The position numbers and the translations under genes are program-made. From NCBI GenBank assembly GCA_028551475.1, contig CM052360.1, positions 22,700,682-22,764,681 on the forward strand: 64,000 nt of DNA. The letters run 5' to 3'. How positions within the stretch are numbered: the stretch's first letter is position 1; every line of letters starts with the position of its first letter. The notes under the pieces were generated by a model. That model saw only the letters and a program-made list of their open reading frames with translations, did not search any database and was not told the origin of the DNA. Shown piece by piece: positions 13,525-32,930 of this stretch. The stretch comes from Casuarina equisetifolia. Taxonomy: Eukaryota > Streptophyta > Magnoliopsida > Fagales > Casuarinaceae.

Positions 13525-14105
13525 ATGTTACAGGCCATAAAGGTGGGTGGGGTGCCACGACATCAGGGGTTTCCTCCTTTTGCCTTAGTGGTTGCCACGT
13601 CTTCCCAATTGGTATCGGAGCCTCCCCACATCCGTGGTTCGAATCCCGGCATGGGTTTGTTGGGATTTTCCTGGGAGGCAGGGAGGTAGCGCGGGTGGGA
13701 GGCAATGATGTGAGTCCGGGCTTGCCCATGGCGTGAGGCCGGGCCCAGGGGGTTTCAGATGTGGCCCGCCGGGAGTCGGGCTGTGGAGCGTGGTGGATCT
13801 ATTACGGGCCATAAAGGTGGGAAGACGTGGCAACCACTAAGGCAAAAGGAGGAAACCCCCTGATGCCGTGGCGCCCCACGCCACGCCACGGGCATGCCCA
13901 GACTCACATCATTGCCTCCCACCCATGCTGCCTCCCTGCCTCCCAAGAAAATCCCAGCAAACCTATACCGGGATTCGAACCACGGATGTGGGGAGGCTCC
14001 GATACCATTTGGGAAGACGTGGCAACCACTAAGGCAAAAGGAGGAAACCCAAGGAGGAAACCCCCTGATGCCGTGGCGCCCCACCCACCTTTATGGCCCG
14101 TAACA
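13525..14105. repeat. GC-rich fold-back element with tRNA-like Pol III boxes (SINE- or TRIM-like)
   Basis: The left arm (from about 13,525) and right arm (to about 14,105) are inverted copies over roughly 200 bp. Both outer ends read TATGTTAC(A/G)GGCCATAAAGG going inward. A third 'ttacgggccataaagg' end lies at about 13,802. The left arm has a box A match TGCCTTAGTGG (13,581-13,591) and a perfect box B GGTTCGAATCC (13,636-13,646). Inverted copies are at 14,026-14,036 (A) and 13,971-13,981 (B), with an extra A box at 13,834-13,844. This is the layout of a tRNA-derived promoter, so a pair of SINEs inserted head to head is plausible. A TGGTATCGGAGCC string also resembles a retroelement primer site. 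Open frames across it (for example 13,827-14,240) are by-products of high GC. Confidence 0.65.
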
Positions 14106-14690
14106 TATTACCAAGCCTTCCTTATAAAACCCAATATCCATCCCTACCTTTTTACAAGCTGTGACATCTTTTCTTATCCAAATTCAACTAGTGCTTCCCA
14201 AAATGAGAGTTATTCACTTCTCTCTTCTGCCTTTGGATAGGATAATAAGTCTCTTACTACTTTAACACTACTTTGTCATGAACAAGTGTCATATCCACCA
14301 AGAGTTGTGACAATAGACTTGTAAGTCACGGGAAGGTATACTAAAAATAGTGTTAAGTTATCTCACATAATTGATGTTTAGGGTAATCCTAACATCCGTC
14401 CCATGAATCCTGGACATCCCTCAAAGTTGCTAAAACTCATAGAATTTACATTAGCAAATTGCAAAGGGAATCCACGCGTGTAATCAAGCTAAACCTCACC
14501 TTCACAAAACGAAAGTAACAATGCTTGGATGTCCAAAGTGGCCGAGGCAAGATTTTAGGAATAGGTAAATAGGCAGCAAAATGCTGACCTTAAAAAACTA
14601 GTCAAACCCACAAGCAACGGTCGGGTCTCAGAAATTGGTACCCTCGTTGAAACATCGGAGCCTGTAATTGCGCGGCAAACGTGGAACCCA

Positions 14691-14697
14691 TATAAAC
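14691..14697 (+). promoter_or_regulatory. TATA box of the LARP6-like gene
   Basis: TATAAAC in 'cccatataaacag', 104 bp upstream of the ATG. The spacing would give a leader of about 75 nt. Confidence 0.5.
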
Positions 14698-14800
14698 AGA
14701 CAGTTACTTAACTTCTGGGAGACACAGAGAGGGAGGATAAACGAAGTAATTCAGAGACAAATCTCAGGTAGAGAACTGGAAAAAGGAAGAGAGGAGGAAA

Positions 14801-17800
14801 ATGGCACAAGCACATCGTGAGGAAAAGGATATGACAGAGATGAAGGGAAGTGCATCCTTCAAATTCAATGCCCAGGCGCCTGAATTCGTCCCAAGATCGC
14901 ATGCCCAGATGCCGGTGTCTGATTATTTCTATCCATGCTTCCATTTCATCGGCGGGACTGCAGGGTCTGATTGGTTCTATCTTGGAGACCAAGAGCCTGC
15001 ATATTTGATCTCCAGTCCGAACGTCGCACTTCCCGATCGGTCCCGACGCGCCGTCGCCGAGGATCTTCAGCAAAAGATCATCAGACAGGTGAAAGTTCCG
15101 ATTGTGATCTTGGGTTCTTGCTGTTTTGGTGATTAAATCTTGGAAATCACGAAATGGTAGATATGAAAGTAAAAGCTTGATAGAGGAGATCGACTTTTTA
15201 TGTATGAATTTATCATGGTTTTTCCCATCTTCTGGCATGGTCACTTGTCTCTTTCATGTTTTAGGGTCGTTGAAACGATGATATGCTTGTTTCAGGTGGA
15301 ATATCAGCTTAGCGACATGAGTTTGCTTGCAAATGATTCTTTCATGAAGCATGTAAATAAAGATCCCGAAGGTTATGGTAAGGATCATGGAAGACAACTT
15401 TTCTAGTCATTGTTGATTGTTTTGGGTTCAGGCAAAAAGGACTGATTCTTGCTTGGTTGTCTTTTCAACAGTTCCAATATCTGTCATTGCTTCCACAAAG
15501 AAGATAAAGTCCCTTGTTAATAATAGCCCTACACTAACACAAGCACTGCGATCCTCTTCAAGGCTTGTATGTCTCTTCTCAATTTCATAACCTTTTTTTT
15601 TTCCCTTTAATCTTGTTATGGAATACTTAGGTAAACATTAATTCTCAAAAATGATAGAAGAAAAGTTTATATTGCCTAAAGCTACATAGAAATTTTTTAT
15701 ATATTGAAGAATGGACTTCCTATTTTTGAATAAGAATAAGCTTTTTAACAATATATTAGAACTTAATTTTAGAAGGTATCATTCTTGTGCATGAAATGTA
15801 GCATACATTTGTGTTGTCATGAGAGTTTATAGGATTTCCTCTTTAAGATTATAACATTCTATCATACTTTCAGATTTGATATCCTCATCAGCCTTACCCT
15901 AGCAAACTCACCTTGGGCCCTCAAAGCGCAAGTTTATTGCCAAATGCCTAGGCAATAAACCAATGAGCATGAACTCAAACTTCGGAAGTAGGGGTGCTCT
16001 GATACTATTTGTTACCGTCCTATTATCATTACTCCAAGAAGCTAGGCTTGTAAAAGTTTCACAGGATCTCACCTTTAGGGTCATAACAACCTACATCCCA
16101 TTTTTTTTTTTAATAAAGGAAGTACTAGAACAATGTGATAAAAGTCTTATATTATTGAAATTTCATTTGAAATATTGAAAAAATACGACCCCTTTAAATC
16201 CACTCCTAGGTAAAAATGAACTTCCTGACATTCATCCTACTTTTTTCTGCTTTTAGGTTGTAAGCACTGACGGCAAGAAGGTCAGACGTAAGGAGCCTTT
16301 CACTGAGAAAGACAAAGAGGATTTGCAGGTGATAACTACGAAATTTCCTGTACATCGAGGAACATCTTTTGGAAAAATTTTCTCATAAACATGCATTTTC
16401 CTTTGCAGGCTCGTACCGTTGTTGCAGAGAATTTGCCTGAAGATCACTCCCATCAAAGCCTCGAGAAAATATTTGGCGTCGTCGGAAGGTTGTTGGATTT
16501 TTCATCTTTGATATCTTACATGCGAAGAAGGTTTTCGTTGCTTATTTTGTTTTCTGTCATTAAGCAGCGTGAAAGCAATTCGAATATGCCATCCTCAGGA
16601 ATCCCATTCTTCTCGTTCCAAAAGCGATCTCTTAGTTAGTAACAAGGTAATCCATCTTGTTCATATAACCAAGAGATTACTCCTATGATTTTCTCTTACA
16701 TTTGCCTTTTGAATTCCATTTCTCTATAGCTCCATGCACTTGTGGAATATGAAACTTCAGAGGAAGCTGAGAAAGCGGTACGTAAAAACCAGGAAGGAGA
16801 TTGAATATGCAGACTCTTTATTGTTTGTTGTCTCGTTTTTTACCATCAACAGCATTGACAACTTGCCACCTTCACCAGGTTGAGAGGTTGAACGATGAAG
16901 GGAACTGGAGAAAAGGGCTTCGAGTAAGGTTGATGCTTAGACGATCGGTATGTTGTATAAATTCTTCCGTTGTCGATGCTTCTGTCTCGAAAAAAGATTT
17001 GTAATTTCTACTTGTTGCCGTGATGTGCAGCCAAAATCTGTTCTTAAGAACAGGAAGTCAGAATTTGATGGCGTTCTAGATGAGGCTGAGGCACCACCTC
17101 CTGAATCTTTTGAAGGTTCCTGTCAGCCAAACAGCCCCGTATCAGTTGTCGAGAGTAATGTAAGACTATTAAGTATATATTCCATGTTTCCTAAATGCCA
17201 TTTGAAAAATTCTTTAATATGAAAAAATATGTCATCTTCTTACAAATTGATTTTAAAGGAAAAAGAATAAATTTTCTTAATATAGTATTAGAATGTAAAC
17301 TTAAGATATCCTCTCACACAAAACCGACAGTGCATGTTGACAACTTTTCCTTAACTTAGTGATAAGTTAAGAGAATCCCGATCTCTCTTTTAACAAGCAA
17401 AGGGTTTAACACCCATTTCTTAATGAAAATGAGTGATTGTGTTTAGTATTATTTGAGTTATCAAATCTTACTTAGAACTCATTTCTAACACGAAAAATAT
17501 ATTCTTCTTTTTGAGTCAGTTTTAAAGAAAAAATGAATTTTCATAACAATCTTTAGCATTTTTCCTTGTAGCTTAATTGATGATCTTGATACACTTCCCT
17601 CCGACCAAAGTGATTTTCATTTAAAGAACGTACATTTCATTAGCAGGCTGATGAAAACTCAGTGGGGTCAAAGAAGGGGTGGGCTCGAGGACGTGGAAAA
17701 ACCAGAGGGCGTGCTCAAAGCCACTGTGGGCGCAGCCTGCTGCCTACATCTCCGGTATCACAAAGCGGGAATCAGTGCGAATCACCCGTCCGACAGCCTT

Positions 17801-17889
17801 CCAAGGGGCCAAGAATGCCGGACGGCACAAGGGGTTTCGCCATTGGGCGAGGCAAGCCACTAAGTCATCCTCAACCTACTTCACCTTAA
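14801..17889 (+). CDS. LARP6: La-related protein 6 (LARP6B/C-type) RNA-binding protein
   Basis: Cytoplasmic/nuclear RNA-binding protein of the LARP6 family, which binds mRNA through a La motif plus RRM. Ten exons join in frame: 14801-15088, 15296-15377, 15472-15566, 16257-16328, 16409-16488, 16568-16646, 16730-16777, 16879-16947, 17031-17159 and 17647-17889 (1,185 nt, 394 aa). Residues 20-31 (FKFNAQAPEFVP) match the PAM2 motif that binds the MLLE domain of poly(A)-binding protein, a mark of plant LARP6B/C. The La motif lies at about 85-155 (QVEYQLSDMSLLANDSFMKH ... VPISVIAST), the RRM at about 180-270 (VVAENLPEDHSHQSLEKIF; LRVRLMLRR). An Arg/Gly tract (WARGRGKTRGR) follows near 325. A SUZ-C-like segment (GPRMPDGTRGFAIGRGKPL) lies at about 368-386. 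Intron 3 (690 bp) carries retroelement-like debris. A 178-codon antisense frame over exon 1 is a shadow. Confidence 0.93.
15990..16020 (-). repeat. Retroelement primer-site-like scar in LARP6 intron 3
   Basis: On the minus strand the sequence reads GTAACAAATAGTATCAGAGC. This looks like an LTR end (..AACA) followed by a near match to the tRNA-iMet primer site TGGTATCAGAGC. No ORF or second LTR is visible, so this would be only a remnant. Confidence 0.3.
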
Positions 17890-19232
17890 GAGAGATGGGT
17901 CGGGTTTTAATCTCATTTTTGGTTCATTAGTTCTATATAAAGAGGCTCTACATTCCCCGATTTAGTGCTCGAGAAGAGTAGGGAACTTGTTAAGAAGCAA
18001 TAATCCGTGGACTGGTCGATAAGCCATTAGTTGTCCATGAATCTAGTAATTATCCTAATTGTTAACATATAGTGGTTGTAGGTATTTGGTCGGATTTTAT
18101 CCTAGCATGATTCTTGCTTGGAGAATGCTATTTTGGGTTGGAATTAAGTTTTTTTTAATTGTATTTAGGAGTCAGCTTTGTCTTTTCGGCATTAAGCCAA
18201 GTTTACAAGGAGAAGAAATAATCAATCTAAAATTAGTAGTTTCTTTTTTAATCTTCTACTATAAAGGTCACATTTCTTCTTGAATAAAAAAGGAAACTAA
18301 TATCTATATCTATATATATATATATATAAACAACTAGTCATATGGGTATATAAGTTAGGAAAGACAAGCCACATTATTATCAAATATACCTTAAGAGAAA
18401 CTCGTCAATAGTTTTAATATTATATTAAAAAGATTCAATTCATCTTTTAAATTGATTATAAGAAAAAATAACTAAAACATATAAATATGAAAAACACATA
18501 GTGTTAACGTAAAATCCATGTGGGACAACTCGTTTAATCAATAAGGTATTATAATGACCATTTGGATTAGGTTGCTTTAGCAACAACCTATTCCCCTATA
18601 AAAAAACTATATTGAACTACCTACTTTGACAAATTTTCTTTGGTGTAATCATATGATATATTTTGAATTGTTGAATAGTGTCAAGATTATAGAATGCAAA
18701 AATTAGAGACAAGAGGGAGAAAAAGAAAAGTATTCGAAGACTATGCGCTAAGGCTTTAAAGCTATAAACTAGTAAATGTATTCTCCTGAATATAACCAAC
18801 GATATCTCACAACATGCTAGCAATGACTAAAGGAGTCCTCCAACATAGATGCTCCAAGTGTTGTAGAAGCAAAAGAGATCCAGTTTCGAACGACAGCAGG
18901 CCAGAAAGTTCTTCATCCGTGGTTCAACTCTAGCAGAACCCATATTAGTTCATAAATTGGGAATCTAAATCCATCATTAGGTATATTAGAAGTATACTCT
19001 CCAACTCCTGATTATGGGCTACTCAAAAGTTCGCCAAGATGTTGCACCCACGCTGCCAAAACCTGACTCTTCGAGCCAATCGAAGCTCACAAGTCTGATC
19101 AGATTATGTCAAAAAGAATATTGCCTAATCTTTGTGAACAAGTAGCATCCATCTTGAGTTTAAATTGCCGACAGTAGAGTTATTTAGCGGAGAATGGTTG
19201 TTATATCATGATTGGCCGACCACTATCAAGCA
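17890..19232. other. Spacer between LARP6-like gene and tRNA-Ile
   Basis: Contains the probable LARP6 3' UTR (to about 18,050) and an AT microsatellite at 18,300-18,328. No further gene is seen. Confidence 0.6.
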
Positions 19233-19306
19233 GGCCTATTAGCTCAGCTGGTTAGAGCGTCGTGCTAATAACGCGAAGGTCGCAGGTTCGAGACCTGCAT
19301 GGGCCA
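19233..19306 (+). tRNA. tRNA-Ile (anticodon AAU)
   Basis: A 74-nt cloverleaf without intron. The acceptor stem GGCCTAT pairs with ATGGGCC (one T-G wobble), with discriminator A. The D arm has AGCTCAGCTGGTTAGAGC, which includes box A. The anticodon stem TCGTG/CGCGA encloses loop CTAATAA, giving anticodon AAT; A34 is normally changed to inosine, so AUU and AUC are read. The T arm GCAGG-TTCGAGA-CCTGC includes box B. A T-run suitable for Pol III termination follows about 25 bp downstream (ttgtttttttt). It matches nuclear plant tRNA-Ile, not the organellar forms. Confidence 0.96.
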
Positions 19307-22300
19307 ATTTTAACTATATTTTTAGGATTGTTTTTTTTCAAGTGAATGAACATAAATGAGGAACAAACGAAATAAAGATGAGAATAGGCCTTTGAAACAT
19401 GATATGAAGACAAAATTCATGTCCAACGTCTTGTAACTCGTGGCCATCAATTGTAAATTAGGTATTCATTGTTGTTAATAGTTTAGTTTAGTTTAGTTTA
19501 GTATTTTCCTTAAATGTTTGTAAGTCATTCTTTTAGTGACCAGCGTTAAACACGGAAGAGTACCTTCCCCATAAAGCTATATACATAGATAAATAATATA
19601 AATATATGAGTGTGTATGCTTGTCCATGTGAATCGCATTTAGAAGGAATCTAAGCAGCATTTGATTACAGATTCCATTTTCATCTAGTGCTAGCTTCATG
19701 ATTACAATAGATTATGTCCTGTTTTTAGTCACGGTATATGAGATAATATGCCTATCTAGTTACACACTTGCCAGTCTTCCAATAGGACTTCTCTAGCATT
19801 TGTTGGGATATGAAGTAAACGGGGCTTTGTGGTTGACGTGGGTTCAACATGAGATGCTACAATTTAAAATGGCCGTCAATGTCTCTCTTTAGTCTATGAA
19901 CTTATTTTTCCACAAGCTTTAACTTCTGATTTAGTTGTCCACTACTTCACTTTAGCTGGTTGTCCACTCTCATGAGTAATCAGTGTATTCTAAAATGGCC
20001 GGTTCAAGCTTGTGTTTCCACCCATTAAAGTTCCAATACTTAGTGCTTGGAAAAGACTACCTCTAAATGTTAGTGCTTCACCTATCTTCACCATCAGCAT
20101 AAATAGTGACGTATCACCAAATGATCTCATCATATTAGTGTAAATAATAATTGTCTTCATATGAAGTCTACTGGACCTGCAGCAGTACTTGGAAGATCTA
20201 GTTAAGTGGAGAAGGCATTAAGTCGTCAAGAAAGAAGGTTTGGCATTGTTGCAATTCCAAAGCCTTCCTATAAAAAGTTAAATCAAGTTGGTGCTAACAA
20301 ATCTACAGGAGTAGCATAACTTGTAGGGCCTTAAAGCACCTTATAAGAATTCTCCATTAGAATCCTTAATAGAAGTGGGAGTACTTATTCATTGATTGAT
20401 GACCACATATCCAATTAGGTATCTATGAATTTCATGTTTCATGAAGAAAATATCTGATTTAGCATATAAAGAGATTTTAGTAGTCAACAAATTAATATCC
20501 TCTATTTAAGTATGAATCTCAAATGGAAAAACCATGCATACCAATTTATGTGTATCACTAGTTAGAAATGTATTAAAAACATTCATTTAATAAATGAGTA
20601 ATAAAACAAAGGCAAGGATGACATGAATGGTGACCATCTTGATCATGGGAGAAAACATATCATGGTAGGTACTATTAGCATTCTAAGTGTAGCCCCTAGT
20701 AATAAGGTAATCTTGTATCTCTCAGTAGACCTATTAGTTGGTACTCAACCTTTTATGCTTATTTATAACCAATCACCTTCTAATGTGGAGGAAACTAAAC
20801 AATCCACTATCACTTAGAATCCTTATGTATAAAGGTGGGCATGGATGAGCTACCATAACACAATTAATTTTGTTAAAAAGGTCTACTCTCTCTTAAAACT
20901 TGTAATTTATATATATATATACCCTAGTATAAGAAGGAAACTGGATTAAAACATTGACAATATAAAGTACTCATCCATATCATTTTTAACATGTCTTATT
21001 GTTTCAAGCATAGGAAAAAGCATTTTTTGGAAGTCCAATCTATGAGTGATGATGTAGTACATTTAAAATATAAGTTCTAATACTATATTAAAAAAATTAC
21101 TTTCTTCTTAAAACTAATCATTAAAAGAAGGAAACACTTTATACATAAGGAGGACACAATACCAAGACTTAAACAGTGTGAGATATGCACTACCCAACAA
21201 ATTTCAACCCTAATTTCATTTCCCCTTTTTTTCAAGAAGCAATAGCGTACTAGGATTAGGTCAAGCAATAAAACGAAGGAGGTGAGAAAGCAGCACTAAA
21301 GTTTCTAGAGAAATAGACGTCATCCTCGATAGTGTACTCCATACTAGTCATTTTGAATCAACTGCGCCTTGCGCTGCAATGCATTTGTAGTATGCAAAGT
21401 GCTGGTTGTTCCTTTTGCTAGCCAATCCTCGAAGGGACACCTGTCCTTCCACTGTTATGATTAGATCGGAATGTTCTAGTGCCTTGAACTTCTTCTTTTT
21501 GACTATCGTTGGAATGTTGCATTCCTTTCTTACATGAGATCAAAGTCACGTTTGGCGGATCTTAGAATGTGTTCTGGTGGGGTATTCTTTTGTCTCTCAG
21601 TACCCATCAGACGATATTTTAGAGACGTGGCTTTTGAAAATAATCGGAGAATATCTATTTCAACCCATATTAGCCACATAGTGAGGTTGTAAAATGTGCC
21701 AGAAGAAAAGGATTACGACATCTCCGAAGTGTTACGTATAACTGGGTTGATGTATAACATCTACTCAATCAGATTTAATTTTGTTGTTACCTGTTAAAGA
21801 AGATTTTTGTTGCATTACTCACTTCTTAGTTTAGTATCAAGTATCTCCCTTCTTTAATAAACAGTTTTAAAAAAAGTAAATGAGTTTTTCTAATATAGTA
21901 TCATAACATAAAGTATAATATTAAATTACTAACTTTCAGAAGATTTAAAGGTCTAACTTAACTATTAACTCATAAGTTACAAGGTTTTTCTTTGATTTAA
22001 ACTTCACCTTATGATTACTCTTCTCTATTGTGAGATTTATGGTTTACAATAGTCACCTACACAACAAGAGTTCATCTTGTTAATAATGATACTAAGAGGT
22101 AATATGTTTAAAATAGGATGTAACCAAAGTTTTGATATTATATTAGAAGACCAAACATTTAACTCAATAACTAGCTTGTGAGTTGAAGAATTCTTCTTTA
22201 CTTTAAATTTCAACTTATAATCATGGTCTCCAACACTAATAAGCTAGGTCTCATAATTTACCTCATCACTCATTGATATTCTCCATAAACTAGATCATCA

Positions 22301-23374
22301 TAATTTCCCCATCCTGAAGATTGCAATTAGAATTGGATACTATACAATCTCAAGGATATAGGATTAGAGTTTTGGCACATTAAACCAAAACCCTGTTACA
22401 AAATATTTAATTCAAACATTCGCAGCCTAACAATGGCCAGATGTGGTATGTACTCTCCATTACTTTTCCAACCTTAACCATCTGTCGGATATCTTTATCT
22501 ACTGAAAGCCCTGGAGAATTCGTTCAAGTAGTTTCTCTTGCAAAAAGCTATTGCCTGACATGGCCTGCACTTAGTCAGATTTTACTTCTTTGTTTTTTGC
22601 CCCTTTTACCCTGATAGTACATTAGTTGATATATTAGCCAATACTAATGATATAGACATCTTTCAAATTAAGTTCACCCATAGCAATTTAGATATTAGAT
22701 AGTTTACCACATTGAGAACTATTAAGGAAACAATCATATCATTGAGTGCGTCTTTCTGATATGCTATCAGATTTTAGGTCCAATGCAGTAATATCACAGA
22801 TCAAGTCCCCTTGATTCCATTTCATTACGTATGGACTAATGGACACCCAAAGTGAGAAAATATGGCGAAAATAATTATTGTTCCACTTTGTTAATATCTT
22901 CTATATATATTCAAGTGTCTTCTTCTCTTAATAATCAATTCAATAAGGAAATAAACCTTTTTAATAGGAGTAATCTCAACATGCAAGCAGTTAGGTACGA
23001 ATGCACGTTAGTTAAAAAACCATATGTTCTGAACCCATTAATCACATCTCTCAAGTGATATAAACAATTATTAGATAGGACTTCCATTTCATTCTACATG
23101 AAATTTCCAAGACAAAACTTTGAGTTTTCAAAGCTTGGCACTTGGAATTGGAGCATCAAAGCTTGTACCCCGGTTCATCCGAAGTGCTATTAACAATATT
23201 TCTAAAGATTGACATTTCAGATTCAGAATAACGTTCCTCACGTTTTGGTTGCAAATTTCAGATTAAATTACGAGTTTGGTTGCAAATGTGACCACTATTT
23301 CAACAGCATTGGTGGCATTCCCACTTTCAAAGTTTGACCAATCAAATTCCCTTGACTCTCCATTTCTTTTTTGC
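19307..23374. other. Upstream part of peroxidase unit 1
   Basis: No gene. From about 19,800 on, the sequence matches the 45,780-46,880 and 52,300-55,300 regions piece by piece. Examples: 'ctttgtggttg..gtgggttc..atgagatgc', 'gaggaaactaaacaat', and the 21,300-21,500 stretch that resembles 52,331-52,500. It is therefore the upstream flank of the first tandem peroxidase unit. Part of it (21,530-21,640) also matches 34,290-34,390 behind copy 3. Confidence 0.65.
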
Positions 23375-23381
23375 TATAAAT
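23375..23381 (+). promoter_or_regulatory. TATA box of peroxidase copy 1
   Basis: TATAAAT, 62 bp before the ATG. It follows a CCAAT sequence (gaccaatcaaattccc) that is shared in position with the other copies. Confidence 0.6.
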
Positions 23382-23436
23382 CACCATTTCGACCTTAGTA
23401 AATGTAATCAGAATCAGTAGTTCATTCTCTCAAACC

Positions 23437-27110
<3,674 letters not shown>

Positions 27111-27117
27111 TATAAAT
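27111..27117 (+). promoter_or_regulatory. TATA box of peroxidase copy 2
   Basis: TATAAAT, 75 bp before the ATG, preceded by a CCAAT box (27,076). The block from CCAAT to TATA is strongly conserved in front of copies 1, 2, 4 and 5, which fits a functional core promoter. Confidence 0.65.
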
Positions 27118-27185
27118 CACCACTTAGACCCAGTTAATGTAATCCGAATCAGCCTTTCTGAGACACTTGTTCGTTCTCTCAAGCC

Positions 27186-30005
<2,820 letters not shown>

Positions 30006-32930
30006 ATAGTCATCATTAAGGTTCCTGTCGCTGTCTGGAGCTTCTGTGGCGTCATTAAGGTTGTAACAAGTCCATCACCTAAAAAAGAACTCCAGATAAT
30101 TAAGTCATCCAAGTGCAAATGACCATTTGATATTGCTGCAAAGTGGAATCCACATTTGAATGACTACGCAACGGGCTTTGTGAAAGAAAATAATGAAATG
30201 ATTATGCAAATGACTTTATGATACTGCAAGGAACATTTAAGAAACAAAGAAGCGAGATTCAAACGAAGTATTTTATAATAGGTGCGTAGATTTGTCATGA
30301 TTGAACATTCAACGTTTGTGCCGATATTAATAAGATTAATTGAGAATCTTTCGTAACTCTCTGATCAGTATCCATGTGAATTATGTAGGAAGGGAAAGAA
30401 TCACAAAAACTAAGTATCACCGCCTTAAATTGCAGTCTTCTTTTTGAGAATTGAAATCATCGAGTATCGAATTTGAGGCAAAGCTTACTTCTATTTTTAA
30501 CCATCCATGGCTGGGAGAGAATTTTAGAAACACCCATAAGCATAAACAAAAGATTGACAAAAAAAAATTTGTCAATTGTCATGTATTTTATTTATAATAT
30601 AAAATAATTCAATCAATCATCTATCATTTAGACTCAAAAATGTCATTTGAAATGTTCTAAAAATTTGAAAATACTTATTACAACTTATAAAAAATTTGCC
30701 CTTAATTGATGAATTTTGCTTGTTATGTTTTTTTTGATCTTGACAACAATGATAGTAGTTTTCAAGTTTTTACAGCTCTAATCATTCAATTTCCTTTCTC
30801 CCTCTACCATTTAATCCCTTGAGATGGTTCATTGATAACCAATTTTGTCCTCTGCATGCATTATCGAACCTAAAAGACTAGGAACTAAGAATTTCCTATA
30901 CATTGCTTTCTTATAAAATACATTCAAAGATTGACTTATTTATAATACAAGGAATGTAATAAGGAAATATACAAAGAAATAAAAAATATTTTCCTATTAT
31001 TTATAAATTAATTTCTCAATTAACCTAATTCAAACAATGAATGACCACACTATATGAAAATATTTCATACTGAATCAAGAGAATAATGAAGTGAAATGTA
31101 CATTAGTATCCCAAATATATAGTATTGATTGTTCTGTATAACTATTCAATTTGTTATAATAAATCTATTTGTCACAGCAATCCAATTTTTGCTTATATTT
31201 ATCTCCTCTTTATACTAATTGTGCCAATTTAATTTCTCTATTGTCTTACAACTTTAAGTAGCTTTACTAAAGAACTTTGGCTATCTAGGATTGAGGTATA
31301 CTTCACCTTGGTAGAGTTAGTAAAGAATTGCTAAAAATAATATTGTCTTAGATTGTAAGGCTTTAATGTAATATATTTTTTATTTAATTATATGTTATTT
31401 TTTCTTAAAAAAAAATTCTAAGAAAAAAAATTTAATAACTTTTTACATGATATTAAAATTCAAGTTCAACCAGAACATAGTATCACTCATGGACAAGTTC
31501 TTGTGTTCTCTCAATTGCTCCACCATTCATAAACTGGATTTTATAAAATAATAATTATTCTATATCATCAAATATCTTGACTAAGTATCTCTTTTTATGT
31601 ATTAGGACACTCACATCTCCCGAACTTAAGGGAGGAAAATTGGCCCATTTTTCACAAAAACAAAAAGGAGGGTGGGAGGAAAAACAAGTTTTGGCTTTTT
31701 CCTATTTCTCACTTTATTCCGTTAAGCCTCTTGTACGAATTTGCTTCAAAGCGAGGGACCTTTAGCTCCAATCTCCATGTGACCAAGGGGTGCAAGTGAA
31801 GACAGAATAGGCTCTAACTCGAGAAGAGGAAGAGTTTCTAAGAAAGGAGGAAGGATTTGGTAGAGGGAAATCGTGGCTTGATTGTAGTTATAACATGAAA
31901 TCTGACAATTATTTACATGATTAAGACAAAGTTTCAGTGGGTTTCCCAACTCATGCGCAGAGGAACAGTTAATAAGCTGCTGAAAACAACCCTACTCCAT
32001 TCCTATCCTTCTATTTCTAGTTTCAATGAGGACCAAGAACAGCCCAAATGCACATAAATTCAAAAAACAAGCCGACGAGGGGCGCTTAGACTCAAAACCG
32101 AAACATAAAGAAAAGCTCGTAGATGCCTGGCAAAACTTTCTGCTGTCAAATTGAGATTTCTGTCCCTTTCTTACTCTCTTTCTCTCTCTTAAAGACTTAA
32201 CTCACTAACATACTCACCATCATCATCTTTTCAGATCAGATTCTCTATTTTGACCCCTGACATCTATGCAGTGTTTGCAGTTGAATCCTTCGGCTTTCAA
32301 GTTCTTGGTTCATTTATGTCGATCCTTTCTCCGTATATCATAACCAGTAATTACTGAAAAAGGGCGTGCTTACCATTGCTTAAATCTTATTTTAACTGTA
32401 CCTACTCTCTACGAATAGATGGTACTTTTGTTAGTTAAATCTAAAAATGACATAAATCTTATATGATATAAATTTTGCTTAAAAATCTTGTTTATAAGAA
32501 AAAGAGATCTTTGATGATTTTTGTGTAGTAATGAGATTTCTAATGAAAAAATGGTAAGAAAAGACACAACATTTTTCAATTAAACCCACAACCATATTAA
32601 TAATTAGTATACTTCCTCCTGATATATTTATATGGCGCTCTCTTAATATAAATGTGTTTTTCTAGCGATTAGTATAAATGTGTCTTTTTAATAACAATTC
32701 ATACGAACATGTGCACACACCGTCACACACCAACGTTAGAAAGACACATATATTTGCATATAATAAATATGCTTTAAATGTTCATGTGAATTATTAGAGC
32801 ATTTGGAAGGAATCCTAAGCAGAATTTGATCTATTTCCATTTTCATCAAATTGCTACCACCATTGTTACGATCGATCTTATCTTGCTTTTTGTCATTCCA
32901 TTTGAGATATATGTCCATCTAATTTTACGG
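30006..32930. other. 3' flank of peroxidase copy 2
   Basis: AT-rich, collinear with 43,409-45,715 behind copy 4. It contains a probable 3' UTR (to about 30,150) and no other gene. Short ORFs at 31,577-31,949 have weak equivalents in unit 4 but carry no recognisable motif. Confidence 0.6.

Noticed and set aside
13827..14240. 137-codon ORF and several overlapping frames in the GC-rich block
   Set aside because: All lie inside the fold-back repeat; GC-rich DNA with few stops gives open frames on both strands. The proline-rich products are repeat artefacts.
14708..15244. 178-codon minus-strand ORF overlapping LARP6 exon 1
   Set aside because: It lies opposite a well-supported exon with PAM2 and domain homology. 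The antisense frame has no recognisable motif.
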